Source: Anaerolineae bacterium (GTDB lineage: Bacteria > Chloroflexota > Anaerolineae > J102). Taken from it: DNA of 14,519 nt. A program made the translations under genes and the position numbers. Location of the stretch: NCBI GenBank assembly GCA_015493675.1, contig WGCR01000377.1, forward strand, positions 1 to 14,519. The letters run 5' to 3'. Positions 1 through 9,418 of this stretch are shown piece after piece. Each line of letters starts with the position of its first letter. The first letter of the stretch is position 1. The notes beneath the pieces are model-generated. The model had not been told where the DNA came from and did not search any database. It saw nothing but the letters and a program-made list of their open reading frames with translations.

Positions 1-1020
1 GGTGTCGCCTGTGTTGGTGACGGTGTAGTGATACACGACATCATCGCCCGAGTTGATGTAATCGACAGCGCCATCAGCCGCGTTGTCGGCAGTTTTCACC
101 AGTTGGATGGCGGGAGAAACCAGATCGACGGTCGCGTCATCGGTGTCGCTGACATCGTCGCCGGGCAGGTCTGTGCCATTGCCGTCGGTGGGATTGGCCG
201 TGACGGTCGCCGTGTTGGTCATATCAGCCGAAATCGTGCGCGAGGCGGTGCATGTGCCCGAAGCGCCCGGAGCCAGAGGCCCGCTGATGGTGCAGACGGT
301 GAAGTCATCGGACGCGTCGGAGGGGGTGCCGTTGTCGTCCACCACCGTGATATCTTTGAGGTGAGTTTCGCCTGTATTGGTATAGGTGTAGGTGAACGTT
401 ACGCTCTGAGGGCTTTCGATGTATTCGATCTCGCCATCGGCGGCATTGCCAGCGGTTTTGACGAGCTCGATGCCGGGCAGGGCATAGCCGAAATCGGCGT
501 CGTTATAGTCCATGATGGGATCGCCCATGTAGACAAAACGAGGCTCTTCGCCATTATAAACATTATTGGCAAGATTGCCGGTGTAGACATAGCCTTCCAG
601 AGCGCCGCCTGGATCGAAGTTGCTGTCATCGATTTCCACCCAGTAGGCATTGCCATTGGCAGTGATGTTGACAAAATCATACCAGCCGTGCTCTGTGCCG
701 GTTGTGTTGCTATCGTCGCCCGTTGTCAACGTGGCGACAAACGTGTCGTCTGTGCCAGGCTCAAACGCACCGTCCATGTCATCCAGATAGAGATTGACCA
801 CGACGCCATCGATGCCGGAGGCGCCCCATTCGGCGCTCTCATCCTTGATGCCGTTGACATTGCTGTCATGCCAGACAAAGTCGCCAAGGGTGGATGCGCC
901 CTGGGGGGTGTTGGGATCGGCGTGGCTCACTGTCATTTGCGTGAACAGGGCCAGCGCCAGCACGCCCGTTATGATCAACAGGGTGCGGAGAGTGAAGCGA
1001 TGGTTGGAACTGCGTTTCAT
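1..1020 (-). CDS. Secreted SdrD-B/DUF11 repeat surface protein, C-terminus off window
   Basis: This is the first 340 codons of a secreted modular protein; the frame stays open to base 1, so the C-terminus lies outside the window. The ATG is supported by an AGGAG ribosome site 10 nt upstream. Residues 1-34 form a signal peptide: a basic start (MKRSSNHRFTLR), a hydrophobic core, then VSHA before DPN. Residues 43-179 are an SdrD-B-like (Cna-B type) domain opening with LGDFVWHD and ending in DFGYA. Residues 182-300 are a DUF11-like domain (IELVKTAGNAADG, YTYTNTGETHL, LAPGASGTCTAS), and a second copy starts at 303 (IQLVKTADNAADG). It is the third gene of a surface-protein operon, 53 bp after the previous stop. 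A structural or adhesive cell-surface role is inferred from the domain families. No anchor can be seen because the end is missing. Confidence 0.9.
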   Translation of the reverse strand, partial: MKRSSNHRFTLRTLLIITGVLALALFTQMTVSHADPNTPQGASTLGDFVWHDSNVNGIKDESAEWGASGIDGVVVNLYLDDMDGAFEPGTDDTFVATLTTGDDSNTTGTEHGWYDFVNITANGNAYWVEIDDSNFDPGGALEGYVYTGNLANNVYNGEEPRFVYMGDPIMDYNDADFGYALPGIELVKTAGNAADGEIEYIESPQSVTFTYTYTNTGETHLKDITVVDDNGTPSDASDDFTVCTISGPLAPGASGTCTASRTISADMTNTATVTANPTDGNGTDLPGDDVSDTDDATVDLVSPAIQLVKTADNAADGAVDYINSGDDVVYHYTVTNTGDT

Positions 1021-1073
1021 TGTGTTCGGACTCCTTTTCTTGGGAAATCTGGGGAATAAAGAGAGTATTATTG

Positions 1074-4000
1074 TCAACGTTGATCTGCTATGTGAATCAT
1101 CGTCTGGCCATAGCGTTCGACGCTGCCGTCCAGACGAATGATTTCGAGGATGTAGGTGTGGCGGCCATCAAAGGCTGTGCGATCATTGAAGCGATACGCC
1201 GCATCCATGTCAGCTCCGGCGTGACGGGCGTAAATGAACTCGTTGTTGATGATCTCAAAACCACCGTCATCCGCGCTGCGCAATACGTTGAAGCCGAGGA
1301 TGTTGGATTCGCTGGCCGTCCGCCATTGCAGGCGCACAAGAGCGCCCATCGCTCGGGCTGAGAATCCCGCCATGTCCTCTCCCACTGGGTTGAGAATGTT
1401 GGCGGTGGCGTCATCCGTTTGATCGGGCAGCGTCGTGTCGCCAATGGGCTCGTTGACGCCGTCAGGATCAGCCTGCACATCGTGAGCAGTGACCGTGTTG
1501 GTGGTCTCATGGTTGGGCAGATTTTCCGTCGTCTCTTTGGCCGTGAAGTTGACCACGATAGTGAAGCTGTCACCGGGCGCCAGATCCTGCCCGAAGCTGA
1601 CGGTGAGATCGCTCCAATCGATGATACCGTCGTCGTCACCGTCGTCGGAGGTCGGGTTGGCGTCCACGTAGGTCAGATAATCGACGTCGTATTCGTCCCG
1701 CAGCGGAATATGGGTGAGCCAGGTCTTGCCCGTGTTCTGAATGGTGATGGTGAAGCTGATGGGATCGTCGGGCGCTATTTCTGGTTCGGCGGTGGTGTTT
1801 TCCTTGGTGATGCTGAAGCTGGAGGGAATGCTCATGCCTGCGTCCCAGGTGAGATCGTCCTCGTCCGCCGTCAATTGAATTGTGCTGGTGGTGCGGGTGT
1901 TGGGGTCTACGTCGCTGTCTTTGTCGTCTTCGCTCTGGTTGGGGCTGGTAAAATGCCAGTCATCGTTGGGCGGCGTAAAGGAGAGGGAATAATCGCCCGG
2001 CGGCAGATTATTGAAGTGATAATGGCCGTTGTCATCCGTTGTGGTGGTCGCCATCGTTCCGCCTTGCGCGTCTTTCAATGCCACAGCGATGTTGGGCAGA
2101 CCTTCTTCGCCTGAATCCTGGATGCCATCTTCATCCTCATCCCACCACACATAGTCTCCCAGGCCTGCCGGATGGTACAGTCCGGCATCCCAGGTCATGT
2201 CATTTTGTCCCATGCTCAGGGTGACGCCGCCAGTGCATCCGCTGGTTGGGTCAGCGTCGCTGTCAATACTGTCATCGGAGTTCTGGTTCTGGGGACTAAA
2301 GTTGTAGCCACTTGGCTTGATGAACTTCAGGGAATATGTTCCCGGGGCCAAAGTAGTGAAACTGTAATTGCCATTGTCGTCCGTTATTTTGCTGGCGATT
2401 GCGCCGCCAGAGCAAGAACTGCCAGTGTAGAGTTCGACTGTGACGCCTGCAATGCCTGTCTCACCGCTATCCTGCACGCCGTCCGCATCGACGTCGTTCC
2501 AGACCCAATCGCCCAGGCTGGCGGCTCGCTGGAAGCCAAAGTCGAAGCTATGATCATTTTGTCCGCTGGCTCCCGTGGTGAACGCCACCCCAACCTGATT
2601 CGAGTCGCCCACTGCGGGATCGCCATCGCTATCATTCAGGTCTGCATTTTGACCTTGGCCGGAATTCAGAGCGGTGGGAGAGCTGCCGGAGCCGCAAGCC
2701 GAGGCAATGGCGCTTTGCGTCTTGTCTACAAGAAGCCTACAGGAGGCGTTTCGAGGGATGATGTGCAAGCTGTTATCCCATCCAGCCACGGGGAAACTGC
2801 TGAGACTGGCGTCGCCATCTTTGAACAGATAAACGCCATTGGCGTCTGTGGTGGCGCTTGCGCTCACATCATAGTCGCCATTGCCGTCCGTATCGCATTC
2901 CAGGACGACTGTGGCGCCATTGATGGCGGTTTCTCCCGGGTCTTGCACGCCGTTTCCGGCGAATGACCCGCTACCAGTATCGCACCACAGCCGATTGCCA
3001 ATTTCTAGCGGAGCCGGATCGACAAGCAATTCGACATCCCCCACGCCATTAGCCTTACCAAAAGAATTGTCGCGGCCGCTGCCATAGTCATAGCCAGGAT
3101 CCATCTGTATCCAACGTTCGACAGCGCCATTATCCAAATCGAACCATTCGATGCCGCTATTATTCCAATATTCATCTCCGAAGTTATCATCGCCCGGATA
3201 GGGATCGTTAAAGGTGCTCAAAAGATGCCCCGCCCCAGGCATGATAGCTAGGGCTCCGAATGCAGACTCCGTGCGTTTATCACCACCGGTGTCAAAGAAA
3301 TACTCACCGCCATTATTGTTAACGCCCTGGATAGCGTCATAGTTTGTGGGGCAGTCAGGATTACCTTTCTCCTCCAGTATCCAAGAGCCATTCACCTTGC
3401 AAGATCTAAGCACGTCACCGTACGCCAGGCCCGACTTCAAGTCAGTGTTGCCAGAGATCGGAGGATAGTTCGATCGTCCCATCTGGTAGCCGAAACGATC
3501 ACCGATGCCGATGAACATAGTGTCGGAATTAAAAAATTCGATATCGGCGAGAAATGGTTGCTCATATGTTTGTTGATGGAAATCGCCTTGATCCGAAGAC
3601 GCTACATTGTCAACATAGCCTTGCGCATCGATCCAGGCCTCAAAGTAACTCGGGTATTCAGGACTATTATTATTGTCTCGTTCATAATCGAGTGCAAAAT
3701 CGATAATCGGCGCAAAACCAGCGGAAACATTACTGGGGTTAAAAGAGACAATATAGGCGTGTAGATCCGCATTATCACCTGACGATTGCGCATCGCAAAC
3801 AATGCCAAGATAGCCTTTGTCTTCATAAAATTTCAATCCCCAGGGCCGTAATTCGCCACCTGTGCAGGAGGGAACGCCGGGGAGAGATGTGATAATGTAC
3901 TGATCCACTGTCCCAGGCAACGTTGCGCCACTGACATCCACACTGATTAGCGCTCGCTGGTTGAGGTTGACCGCCCATAACGTCTGATCGCCATCTTCCA

Positions 4001-4991
4001 GATCGATATCACCAAACCCAACTTTGCCAATTTTGTCGAAGGCATCCATATCTCGACTGGGAGCGCCCTGATCTGTGCTAAGTGGATAATCTGATGAATC
4101 TCCTGTTCCTAGAGGATCACAATTCGTGTCGCGACAAACCGTTCCTAAGTCAATCACGCCGCCATTCGTAGTATTAATTCCGTTCAAATTAAAGTGAGAA
4201 CTAACAGTTGCCGGAGTGGTGTTGTAATCTAAAACAAAAATAGCATCTGTTCCAGCTTTCAAATCTGCATAACGACGCAGCAGAGCGGAAGCAAACAGGC
4301 GTTTGGTTTCCCGTTGGTAGGCCAGCCCATAGAGCGCCCCGACGTCTTCCCAGTTTGCATCCCCATAAGCTGTATAGTCTTTGTGCTGACCATCTTCATC
4401 ATTATAGAAACCCTGCTGTGTGTAATCAAAGGAGAACAGCGCTGCGTCAGATCTGGGTCCAACTGTGCCATTATACATCTTGGGAATCGCAATGAAAGGT
4501 TTGACGTCATCACTGTAGTCGCCAGGATAGTGAACCCCAAAATCGACACTGCAATCACTGGCAGCAATGAATTGGACGGACGTAAGAGAGTCTACGCCAT
4601 TCAAGCTTTCGGCCAGGCCGGCAGGAACTGTAAACTCCACTCGCACGGGAAAAGCTGCGGGCGTCACGCTCCAGGCTCCCGACGCATCAGTTGTATCGGT
4701 CTGCGTATTGCCGGCTGCATCGATAACGGTGACGAGCACGCCCTCAACGCCCGGTTCGTTGCTATCCTTGATGCCATAGGTGTTGAGTGAGCTGCCGTTG
4801 ACCGGCAGTTCGCGATAGACGACGCCGCCTGCGTCTCCAGATCCACAACTTGAGTTGGGATCAGCATAACTGGGGCTCGGGCTTGTGAAGTGCAGAGCGA
4901 AAATTGCGATGATGGTTAGGAGTAGAATAGCGTGTGGCTTTCCCATGGCTGTTGCGCCTACGATACCTTTGTGATGATGATTATTGGGCAT
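1074..4991 (-). CDS. Large secreted SdrD-B-like/DUF11 surface protein with fibronectin-like C-terminus
   Basis: A 1305-aa secreted protein. Domains by residue: signal peptide (core about 20-36, likely cleavage in SYA-DPN near 43); SdrD-B-like domain 50-152; a long region at about 160-655 with propeller-like repeats (ALYGLAYQRETKRLFAS, TLWAVNLNQRALISVDV, PWGLKFYEDKGYLGIVCD); further SdrD-B-like domains at 662-822, 824-937 and 942-1053 with Asp-rich loops such as DVDADGVQD; a DUF11-like domain 1056-1197; and a fibronectin-III-like end 1208-1300 (VRLQWRTASESNILGFNVLRS). The last 250 residues are closely similar to those of the upstream gene, so the two are paralogues. No LPXTG or C-terminal membrane helix is seen. 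The start is uncertain: ATG at 4991 or ATG at 4946 (residue 16, a more normal signal-peptide n-region), and neither has a clear ribosome site. The role is probably adhesion or extracellular matrix, by inference. Confidence 0.9.
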   Translation of the reverse strand: MPNNHHHKGIVGATAMGKPHAILLLTIIAIFALHFTSPSPSYADPNSSCGSGDAGGVVYRELPVNGSSLNTYGIKDSNEPGVEGVLVTVIDAAGNTQTDTTDASGAWSVTPAAFPVRVEFTVPAGLAESLNGVDSLTSVQFIAASDCSVDFGVHYPGDYSDDVKPFIAIPKMYNGTVGPRSDAALFSFDYTQQGFYNDEDGQHKDYTAYGDANWEDVGALYGLAYQRETKRLFASALLRRYADLKAGTDAIFVLDYNTTPATVSSHFNLNGINTTNGGVIDLGTVCRDTNCDPLGTGDSSDYPLSTDQGAPSRDMDAFDKIGKVGFGDIDLEDGDQTLWAVNLNQRALISVDVSGATLPGTVDQYIITSLPGVPSCTGGELRPWGLKFYEDKGYLGIVCDAQSSGDNADLHAYIVSFNPSNVSAGFAPIIDFALDYERDNNNSPEYPSYFEAWIDAQGYVDNVASSDQGDFHQQTYEQPFLADIEFFNSDTMFIGIGDRFGYQMGRSNYPPISGNTDLKSGLAYGDVLRSCKVNGSWILEEKGNPDCPTNYDAIQGVNNNGGEYFFDTGGDKRTESAFGALAIMPGAGHLLSTFNDPYPGDDNFGDEYWNNSGIEWFDLDNGAVERWIQMDPGYDYGSGRDNSFGKANGVGDVELLVDPAPLEIGNRLWCDTGSGSFAGNGVQDPGETAINGATVVLECDTDGNGDYDVSASATTDANGVYLFKDGDASLSSFPVAGWDNSLHIIPRNASCRLLVDKTQSAIASACGSGSSPTALNSGQGQNADLNDSDGDPAVGDSNQVGVAFTTGASGQNDHSFDFGFQRAASLGDWVWNDVDADGVQDSGETGIAGVTVELYTGSSCSGGAIASKITDDNGNYSFTTLAPGTYSLKFIKPSGYNFSPQNQNSDDSIDSDADPTSGCTGGVTLSMGQNDMTWDAGLYHPAGLGDYVWWDEDEDGIQDSGEEGLPNIAVALKDAQGGTMATTTTDDNGHYHFNNLPPGDYSLSFTPPNDDWHFTSPNQSEDDKDSDVDPNTRTTSTIQLTADEDDLTWDAGMSIPSSFSITKENTTAEPEIAPDDPISFTITIQNTGKTWLTHIPLRDEYDVDYLTYVDANPTSDDGDDDGIIDWSDLTVSFGQDLAPGDSFTIVVNFTAKETTENLPNHETTNTVTAHDVQADPDGVNEPIGDTTLPDQTDDATANILNPVGEDMAGFSARAMGALVRLQWRTASESNILGFNVLRSADDGGFEIINNEFIYARHAGADMDAAYRFNDRTAFDGRHTYILEIIRLDGSVERYGQTMIHIADQR

Positions 4992-5029
4992 AGTCTGACG
5001 AAGAATGAAGCAGACTGATATTTTGGAGA

Positions 5030-8000
5030 TTACGACTGTGCGTTGTGGATGACTGTGTGTTGTTTGTAACGCTCGATGCTGCCGTCCAGACGAATGATTT
5101 CGAGGATGTAGGTGTGACGGCCATCAAAAGCATTTCTGTCTTCGAATCTGTAAGCGCCACTCACATCGGCGCCGGCATGATGAGAGAAGATCAGGCTGTG
5201 GTTGATGCGCACAAACCGTCCGTCCCCTGAGCTGCGCAGCACGTTGAAGCCGAGGATGTTAGCCTCGCTGGCGGTTTGCCACTGTAGCCGTACTGAGCTG
5301 CCCGTCACGAAAGCGGAGAATTCCTGCATATCCTCCCCCACCGGGTTCAGGATGTTGGCAGGAGCCTCGTCCGACTGTTCGGGCAGCGGGGTGGCGTTGG
5401 TGGCGCCGTTGGGGCCATCGGGATCCGACATGACATCATGGGCTGTGGCCGTGTTGATGGTTTCATGATTGCTGAGGCTGTCGGTGGAAGCATTGGCGGT
5501 AAAATGGACCACAACGGAGAAGCTTTCGCCCGGGGCCAGGTCTTCGCCAAAGCTGGCGGTCAGATCGCTCCAGTCGATGACGCCGTCATCGTTGTTGTCA
5601 TCAGATGCCGGATCTGCGCTTACGTAGCTGATGTAGTTCATATCGTAAGAATCTCTCAGCGGGATGACCGTAAGCCAGGTGCTGCCGGTGTTTTTGATAG
5701 TGATGGTAAAGCTGATGGGATCGCCGGGGGCCACGTCTGATTCCGCTGTGGTGTTTTCTTTGGTGATGGAATAGCTGGAATCAATGGTTTCGCCCGCGTC
5801 GATGGTGTTGTTGTGTTCGCCCGAAGCAAGGCTGACTGCCGCATCACCGGTGGTAACGTCGGCGTCGCTATCCAGAGCATCATCTCCCCCCTGATTTTGA
5901 GGGCTATAGCTCCAATCTTTGCTCAATTTATCGAAGAAGACGATATAATCTCCAGGCGTCAGGTTGTCGAAGAGATAGGCGCCGTCGGCATCGGTGGTTG
6001 TGGTGGCTACGGTGTTGCCATTGGCGTCCTTCAACGTGACGGTCACGTCGGAAAGTCCGTTTTCATCCGCATCCTGCACGCCATCTTGATCCAGGTCCCA
6101 CCACACGTAGTCGCCCAGGCTGGCTTTGCGGTACATGCCCGCGTCCCAGGTGGGGTCGTTCTCGCCCGCGATCAGCGTGGTCGGGGCCGTCTGGCCTGTG
6201 GTTGTATCGGCATCGCTGTCCAACGTGTCATCGCCCTGGTTCTGGGGACTGAACACATACCCGCCGGGCAGGGTGAACTGGACATAGTAATCACCGGGAA
6301 CCAGGTTGTCGAAACTGTACTGGCCGCCGTTGGCTGTGGTCGTCGTCATGATTGTGCCGTCCGACTTGAACAGCTCTACGGTGACGCCGTCGATGCCTGG
6401 CTCATTGGCATCCTGCACGCCATTTGCGTTCAGGTCCTCCCATACGTAATTTCCAATGGAAGCGGGCGCAGAATTTCCCTGACAGTCAATGGCCTCGTAA
6501 TCATCGAACTGCGGAAAAGTATCGAGTTTTGTAGCAACGCCGGTGGATTTGTCAATGCGCCACATGCTATTGGGTTCATCGCCGCCATCGCCTGTGGCGC
6601 CATAAAGCGCAGATGTGCCATAATAAGTGAGTCCCTCCATGTCGTCAAGCCCGTTGCCATCAGCATCGTTGGTAAGACGGGCCACATCTACAACTTCACC
6701 GGTTTGCTTGTCGATCTTGACCAGGTGATCGCCGCCGGGGGAATTGGCAATGCCATACATCTGACCAGCCGGATCCACCGCTATGTCATCGATATCGTAG
6801 AGTCCCAGCACAGAGCCGGAATCGACAATAACGTAGTCGGCGCCAGAGCCAAAGGCGTCGGGAACGTAGGCGCCGGTAGCAGGATCGATCTGGAACAGGG
6901 CGTCATTGGTTTCGCTTCCACCACGGCGGGTAACGCCATAGAAGACCCCTGTGATGGGATCGAACCCCAAACTGTCGACATCATCAAAGTCGACAACGCC
7001 CTCGGCGCCGTCACCCTGTCCAAAAGGACCAATAGCTGTGAAGGCGCCGCTGCCGGTATCAATGGTTCCCAATTGATCCGCATCAGCCCCATAAAGTATG
7101 GTCCAGTCGGTATTGAAAGCAATGGCCTCCACGTCAGGCACGCCCAGGCTGCCAACATCCACAAAATCAGAACCGTCAGCATCGATCCTGGCCAGTTCGT
7201 CATCTCCGTCTGACGCAACGTAACAGACGCCTGCGTTCGTCGGCGTGTAGACTATCCCGGCATCCCACGTCATATCGTTCTCCCCTTCCGCAAGGCTCAC
7301 GACCGGGGTCTTGCCGGTAGCTTCATCGACATCGCTATCCAGGGTGTCATCGCCAGCGTTATCGCGCGGACTGAAAGTGTAACCGTCGGGCAGAACGAAT
7401 TCGATTATGTAGTCATCGGCGGCCAAACTTCTGAACAGATAGTGACCATCCTGATCGGTGGATGTCGAGGCCAATAAAGCGCCATTGACATCCAACAAAT
7501 GTACGGTAACGCCATAAACGCCCGGCTCCGAAGCATCCTGCACGCCATCGGCATTTATATCAAGCCACACATAATCGCCCAGGCTGGCCTGCGACGTGGC
7601 GCACGACACGGTCCAACTGTCCTCATCGGTGACATAAGGCAAGGAGGAGCCATCGGGATGCACGGGATGTCCCTCGGCGGAGGCGTCATTGACAAGCGTG
7701 GGGCATTCATCCTCGCTGGGGGTGTAAGCCTCGTCAAATTCCTTGATTTCGCCTGCATAAACAACATCATTCCAGATGGCATGGTCGCCATCGGGGTTGA
7801 TCAGCGCATCGTAAACGGTGACCCCGCCATGCAACACAACATCTCCACAATTCTCCACTCTGAAGTGAAAGTTGAACTCCTCCCCCGGCGTCATTGAGTT
7901 GGGTCCCGTCTTGGTGAAGTTGACGCACGCTTGGAAGAAGCCGAAATCCACATGCTGCTTATCTTCTCCGGCGCTCAGTGTGACATCGACATCGTAAGTG

Positions 8001-9235
8001 GATTCATCGCCGTCGCTGTCCACCGTGTCGTCATTGCCAGCATCTTGTGGACTGGCGTGCCAATCCACCGCATCATCAGTCTCGTCCATCGCACCGTTAG
8101 CTTCGAAATTGCTGTCAGCGATCTGCACCCGGTAATCCCCCGGATCAAGATTGGTGAATTCATAGCCGCCATTGGTATCGGTTGTAGTCGTTGCCACCAG
8201 ATTGTCATTGTCATCATAAAGATTCACAGTCACGCCGTCGATGGCCGGTTCACTGTTGTCGCGAATACCATCGATCTTGTGATCTTCATCGAAATACTGG
8301 TCGTGCCACACCTGTCCACTGAGGCTGGCGGGTTGGGTCTGACAGTCCACCTGTACAGTCCAGCTATCCTCATCGGTAACATCATCGACATAAGATCCGT
8401 CAGGATATTGGGGATGGCCCACTGCCGTGGCTGTGTTGGTGAGGCTGCCACAATCATCGCTATCAGGGGTGTAAGTGCGGTCGAACTCATACACTTCGCC
8501 AGGATAGACGACGTCGCTCCAGATTTCATGATCGCCATCCGGTTCGATCATCTCATCGTAAACGTGGGCGCCGCCATGCAGCACGATATCCCCCGTGTTC
8601 TCCACCCGAAAGTGGTAGGTGATGTCGTCATTAACATTGCTGGAGGACGGGCCTGTTTTTTGCAGGGCGATGCCTGTGGTGATGAAGCCAAAGTCTACGT
8701 CGTTGTGGGTGCTGTCACCATCAGACAGGGTAATGGTGGCCTCGTAAGTATCCCGATCGCCATCGCTGTCAAGACTTTCATCGCCGCCCTCATCGGGAGG
8801 AGCGGCATACCAGCCCTCAAGCGGGCCGCCCGGATCAAAGTTGCTATCGGCTACCTTGACCGTGTAATCATCGTAGGGCAAGTCAGTAAATTGATAAGAT
8901 CCATTGGCGTCGGTCGTCACATTATCATAGAAGTTGCCGTTGCTGTCATAGAGTTCGATGACAACGCCTTCAAGTCCTGGCTCGCCTGCATCCTGAATGC
9001 CATCCACGATGTGATTCTGATCATGGTAGAGATCGTGCCAGACATAATCGCCAATGATGCCATCACACTGGCAATCCGCCTCGTTCGCAGAGTCCTGAGT
9101 TCTCGCCGCAGTGGATGTGGGGGGCTGGGCGCCGCCATCGGCTGATGAGACAAAAGCGGGACTGACAGAGGGAGCTAACTGCGCCAGGCTGATTATTGCG
9201 ATGATTAGCGCGACGCCTAACAGAATTCGTTTCAT
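5030..9235 (-). CDS. Giant secreted SdrD-B-like/DUF11/propeller surface protein
   Basis: A 1401-aa secreted protein and the first gene of the surface-protein operon. The start is firm: AGGAGG lies 8 nt before the ATG and a signal peptide follows (MKRILLGVALIIAIISLAQL, cleavage near residue 27). Domains by residue: SdrD-B-like 59-186, DUF11-like 187-296, SdrD-B-like 302-433, DUF11-like 434-545, SdrD-B-like 549-661, a beta-propeller-like region 665-920 (repeated units such as ALFQIDPATGAY, HLVKIDKQTGEV, SMWRIDKSTGVA), SdrD-B-like 924-1034 and 1037-1148, DUF11-like 1152-1293, and a fibronectin-III-like end 1303-1400. Loops such as DINADGVQD, DLNANGVQD and DLDQDGVQD resemble EF-hand calcium sites. 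The protein is very acidic. There is no LPXTG motif or terminal anchor helix. The next gene starts 38 bp downstream, so co-transcription is likely. Surface adhesion or matrix function is inferred from the domain families. Confidence 0.92.
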   Translation of the reverse strand: MKRILLGVALIIAIISLAQLAPSVSPAFVSSADGGAQPPTSTAARTQDSANEADCQCDGIIGDYVWHDLYHDQNHIVDGIQDAGEPGLEGVVIELYDSNGNFYDNVTTDANGSYQFTDLPYDDYTVKVADSNFDPGGPLEGWYAAPPDEGGDESLDSDGDRDTYEATITLSDGDSTHNDVDFGFITTGIALQKTGPSSSNVNDDITYHFRVENTGDIVLHGGAHVYDEMIEPDGDHEIWSDVVYPGEVYEFDRTYTPDSDDCGSLTNTATAVGHPQYPDGSYVDDVTDEDSWTVQVDCQTQPASLSGQVWHDQYFDEDHKIDGIRDNSEPAIDGVTVNLYDDNDNLVATTTTDTNGGYEFTNLDPGDYRVQIADSNFEANGAMDETDDAVDWHASPQDAGNDDTVDSDGDESTYDVDVTLSAGEDKQHVDFGFFQACVNFTKTGPNSMTPGEEFNFHFRVENCGDVVLHGGVTVYDALINPDGDHAIWNDVVYAGEIKEFDEAYTPSEDECPTLVNDASAEGHPVHPDGSSLPYVTDEDSWTVSCATSQASLGDYVWLDINADGVQDASEPGVYGVTVHLLDVNGALLASTSTDQDGHYLFRSLAADDYIIEFVLPDGYTFSPRDNAGDDTLDSDVDEATGKTPVVSLAEGENDMTWDAGIVYTPTNAGVCYVASDGDDELARIDADGSDFVDVGSLGVPDVEAIAFNTDWTILYGADADQLGTIDTGSGAFTAIGPFGQGDGAEGVVDFDDVDSLGFDPITGVFYGVTRRGGSETNDALFQIDPATGAYVPDAFGSGADYVIVDSGSVLGLYDIDDIAVDPAGQMYGIANSPGGDHLVKIDKQTGEVVDVARLTNDADGNGLDDMEGLTYYGTSALYGATGDGGDEPNSMWRIDKSTGVATKLDTFPQFDDYEAIDCQGNSAPASIGNYVWEDLNANGVQDANEPGIDGVTVELFKSDGTIMTTTTANGGQYSFDNLVPGDYYVQFTLPGGYVFSPQNQGDDTLDSDADTTTGQTAPTTLIAGENDPTWDAGMYRKASLGDYVWWDLDQDGVQDADENGLSDVTVTLKDANGNTVATTTTDADGAYLFDNLTPGDYIVFFDKLSKDWSYSPQNQGGDDALDSDADVTTGDAAVSLASGEHNNTIDAGETIDSSYSITKENTTAESDVAPGDPISFTITIKNTGSTWLTVIPLRDSYDMNYISYVSADPASDDNNDDGVIDWSDLTASFGEDLAPGESFSVVVHFTANASTDSLSNHETINTATAHDVMSDPDGPNGATNATPLPEQSDEAPANILNPVGEDMQEFSAFVTGSSVRLQWQTASEANILGFNVLRSSGDGRFVRINHSLIFSHHAGADVSGAYRFEDRNAFDGRHTYILEIIRLDGSIERYKQHTVIHNAQS

Positions 9236-9364
9236 ATTTCAATCCTCCTAAAACTCGAGACACTCTCTCTTCGGTCTCAGCGGGTGCGGTACAATGTTTG
9301 AATGAGTGAAAAAGAGCGTGGCAACCTGCAACCTGACTCTCTCTGCGATGTTTTCAATGAAATC
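9236..9364 (-). other. 5' leader of the surface-protein operon
   Basis: These 129 bp lie between an intrinsic terminator and the first surface-protein gene. They contain the strong AGGAGG ribosome site (9244-9249). I could not find a believable -35/-10 pair here, so the promoter for the operon may lie upstream of the terminator, possibly the one at 9502-9530, or may belong to another sigma class. No gene is seen in this stretch. Confidence 0.4.
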
Positions 9365-9418
9365 CTAAAAAAGAAAAACCGGGCCAACAAGCGTGATAGC
9401 CTAATAGGGGCCGGTTTT
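9365..9418 (-). terminator. Intrinsic terminator of unit 1
   Basis: Read on the minus strand, the arm AAAACCGGCC (9409-9418) pairs with GGCCCGGTTTTT (9374-9385), with one bulged base and a 23-nt loop that can form a small inner stem. TTTTTCTTTTTT follows directly. It faces away from the sensor kinase and toward the surface-protein operon, so it either ends a short RNA or acts as an attenuator for that operon. Confidence 0.75.

Noticed and set aside
28..1059. 343-codon plus-strand frame, and similar long plus-strand frames at 5813-7213 and 7931-9145
   Set aside because: These are antisense shadows of the GC-rich, Asp-rich surface-protein genes. The minus-strand frames have signal peptides, ribosome sites and domain repeats.
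1055..1077. TTGACA on the minus strand just before the third surface gene
   Set aside because: No -10 box occurs at 16-18 bp spacing, and the hexamer overlaps the previous stop codon. Co-transcription is simpler.
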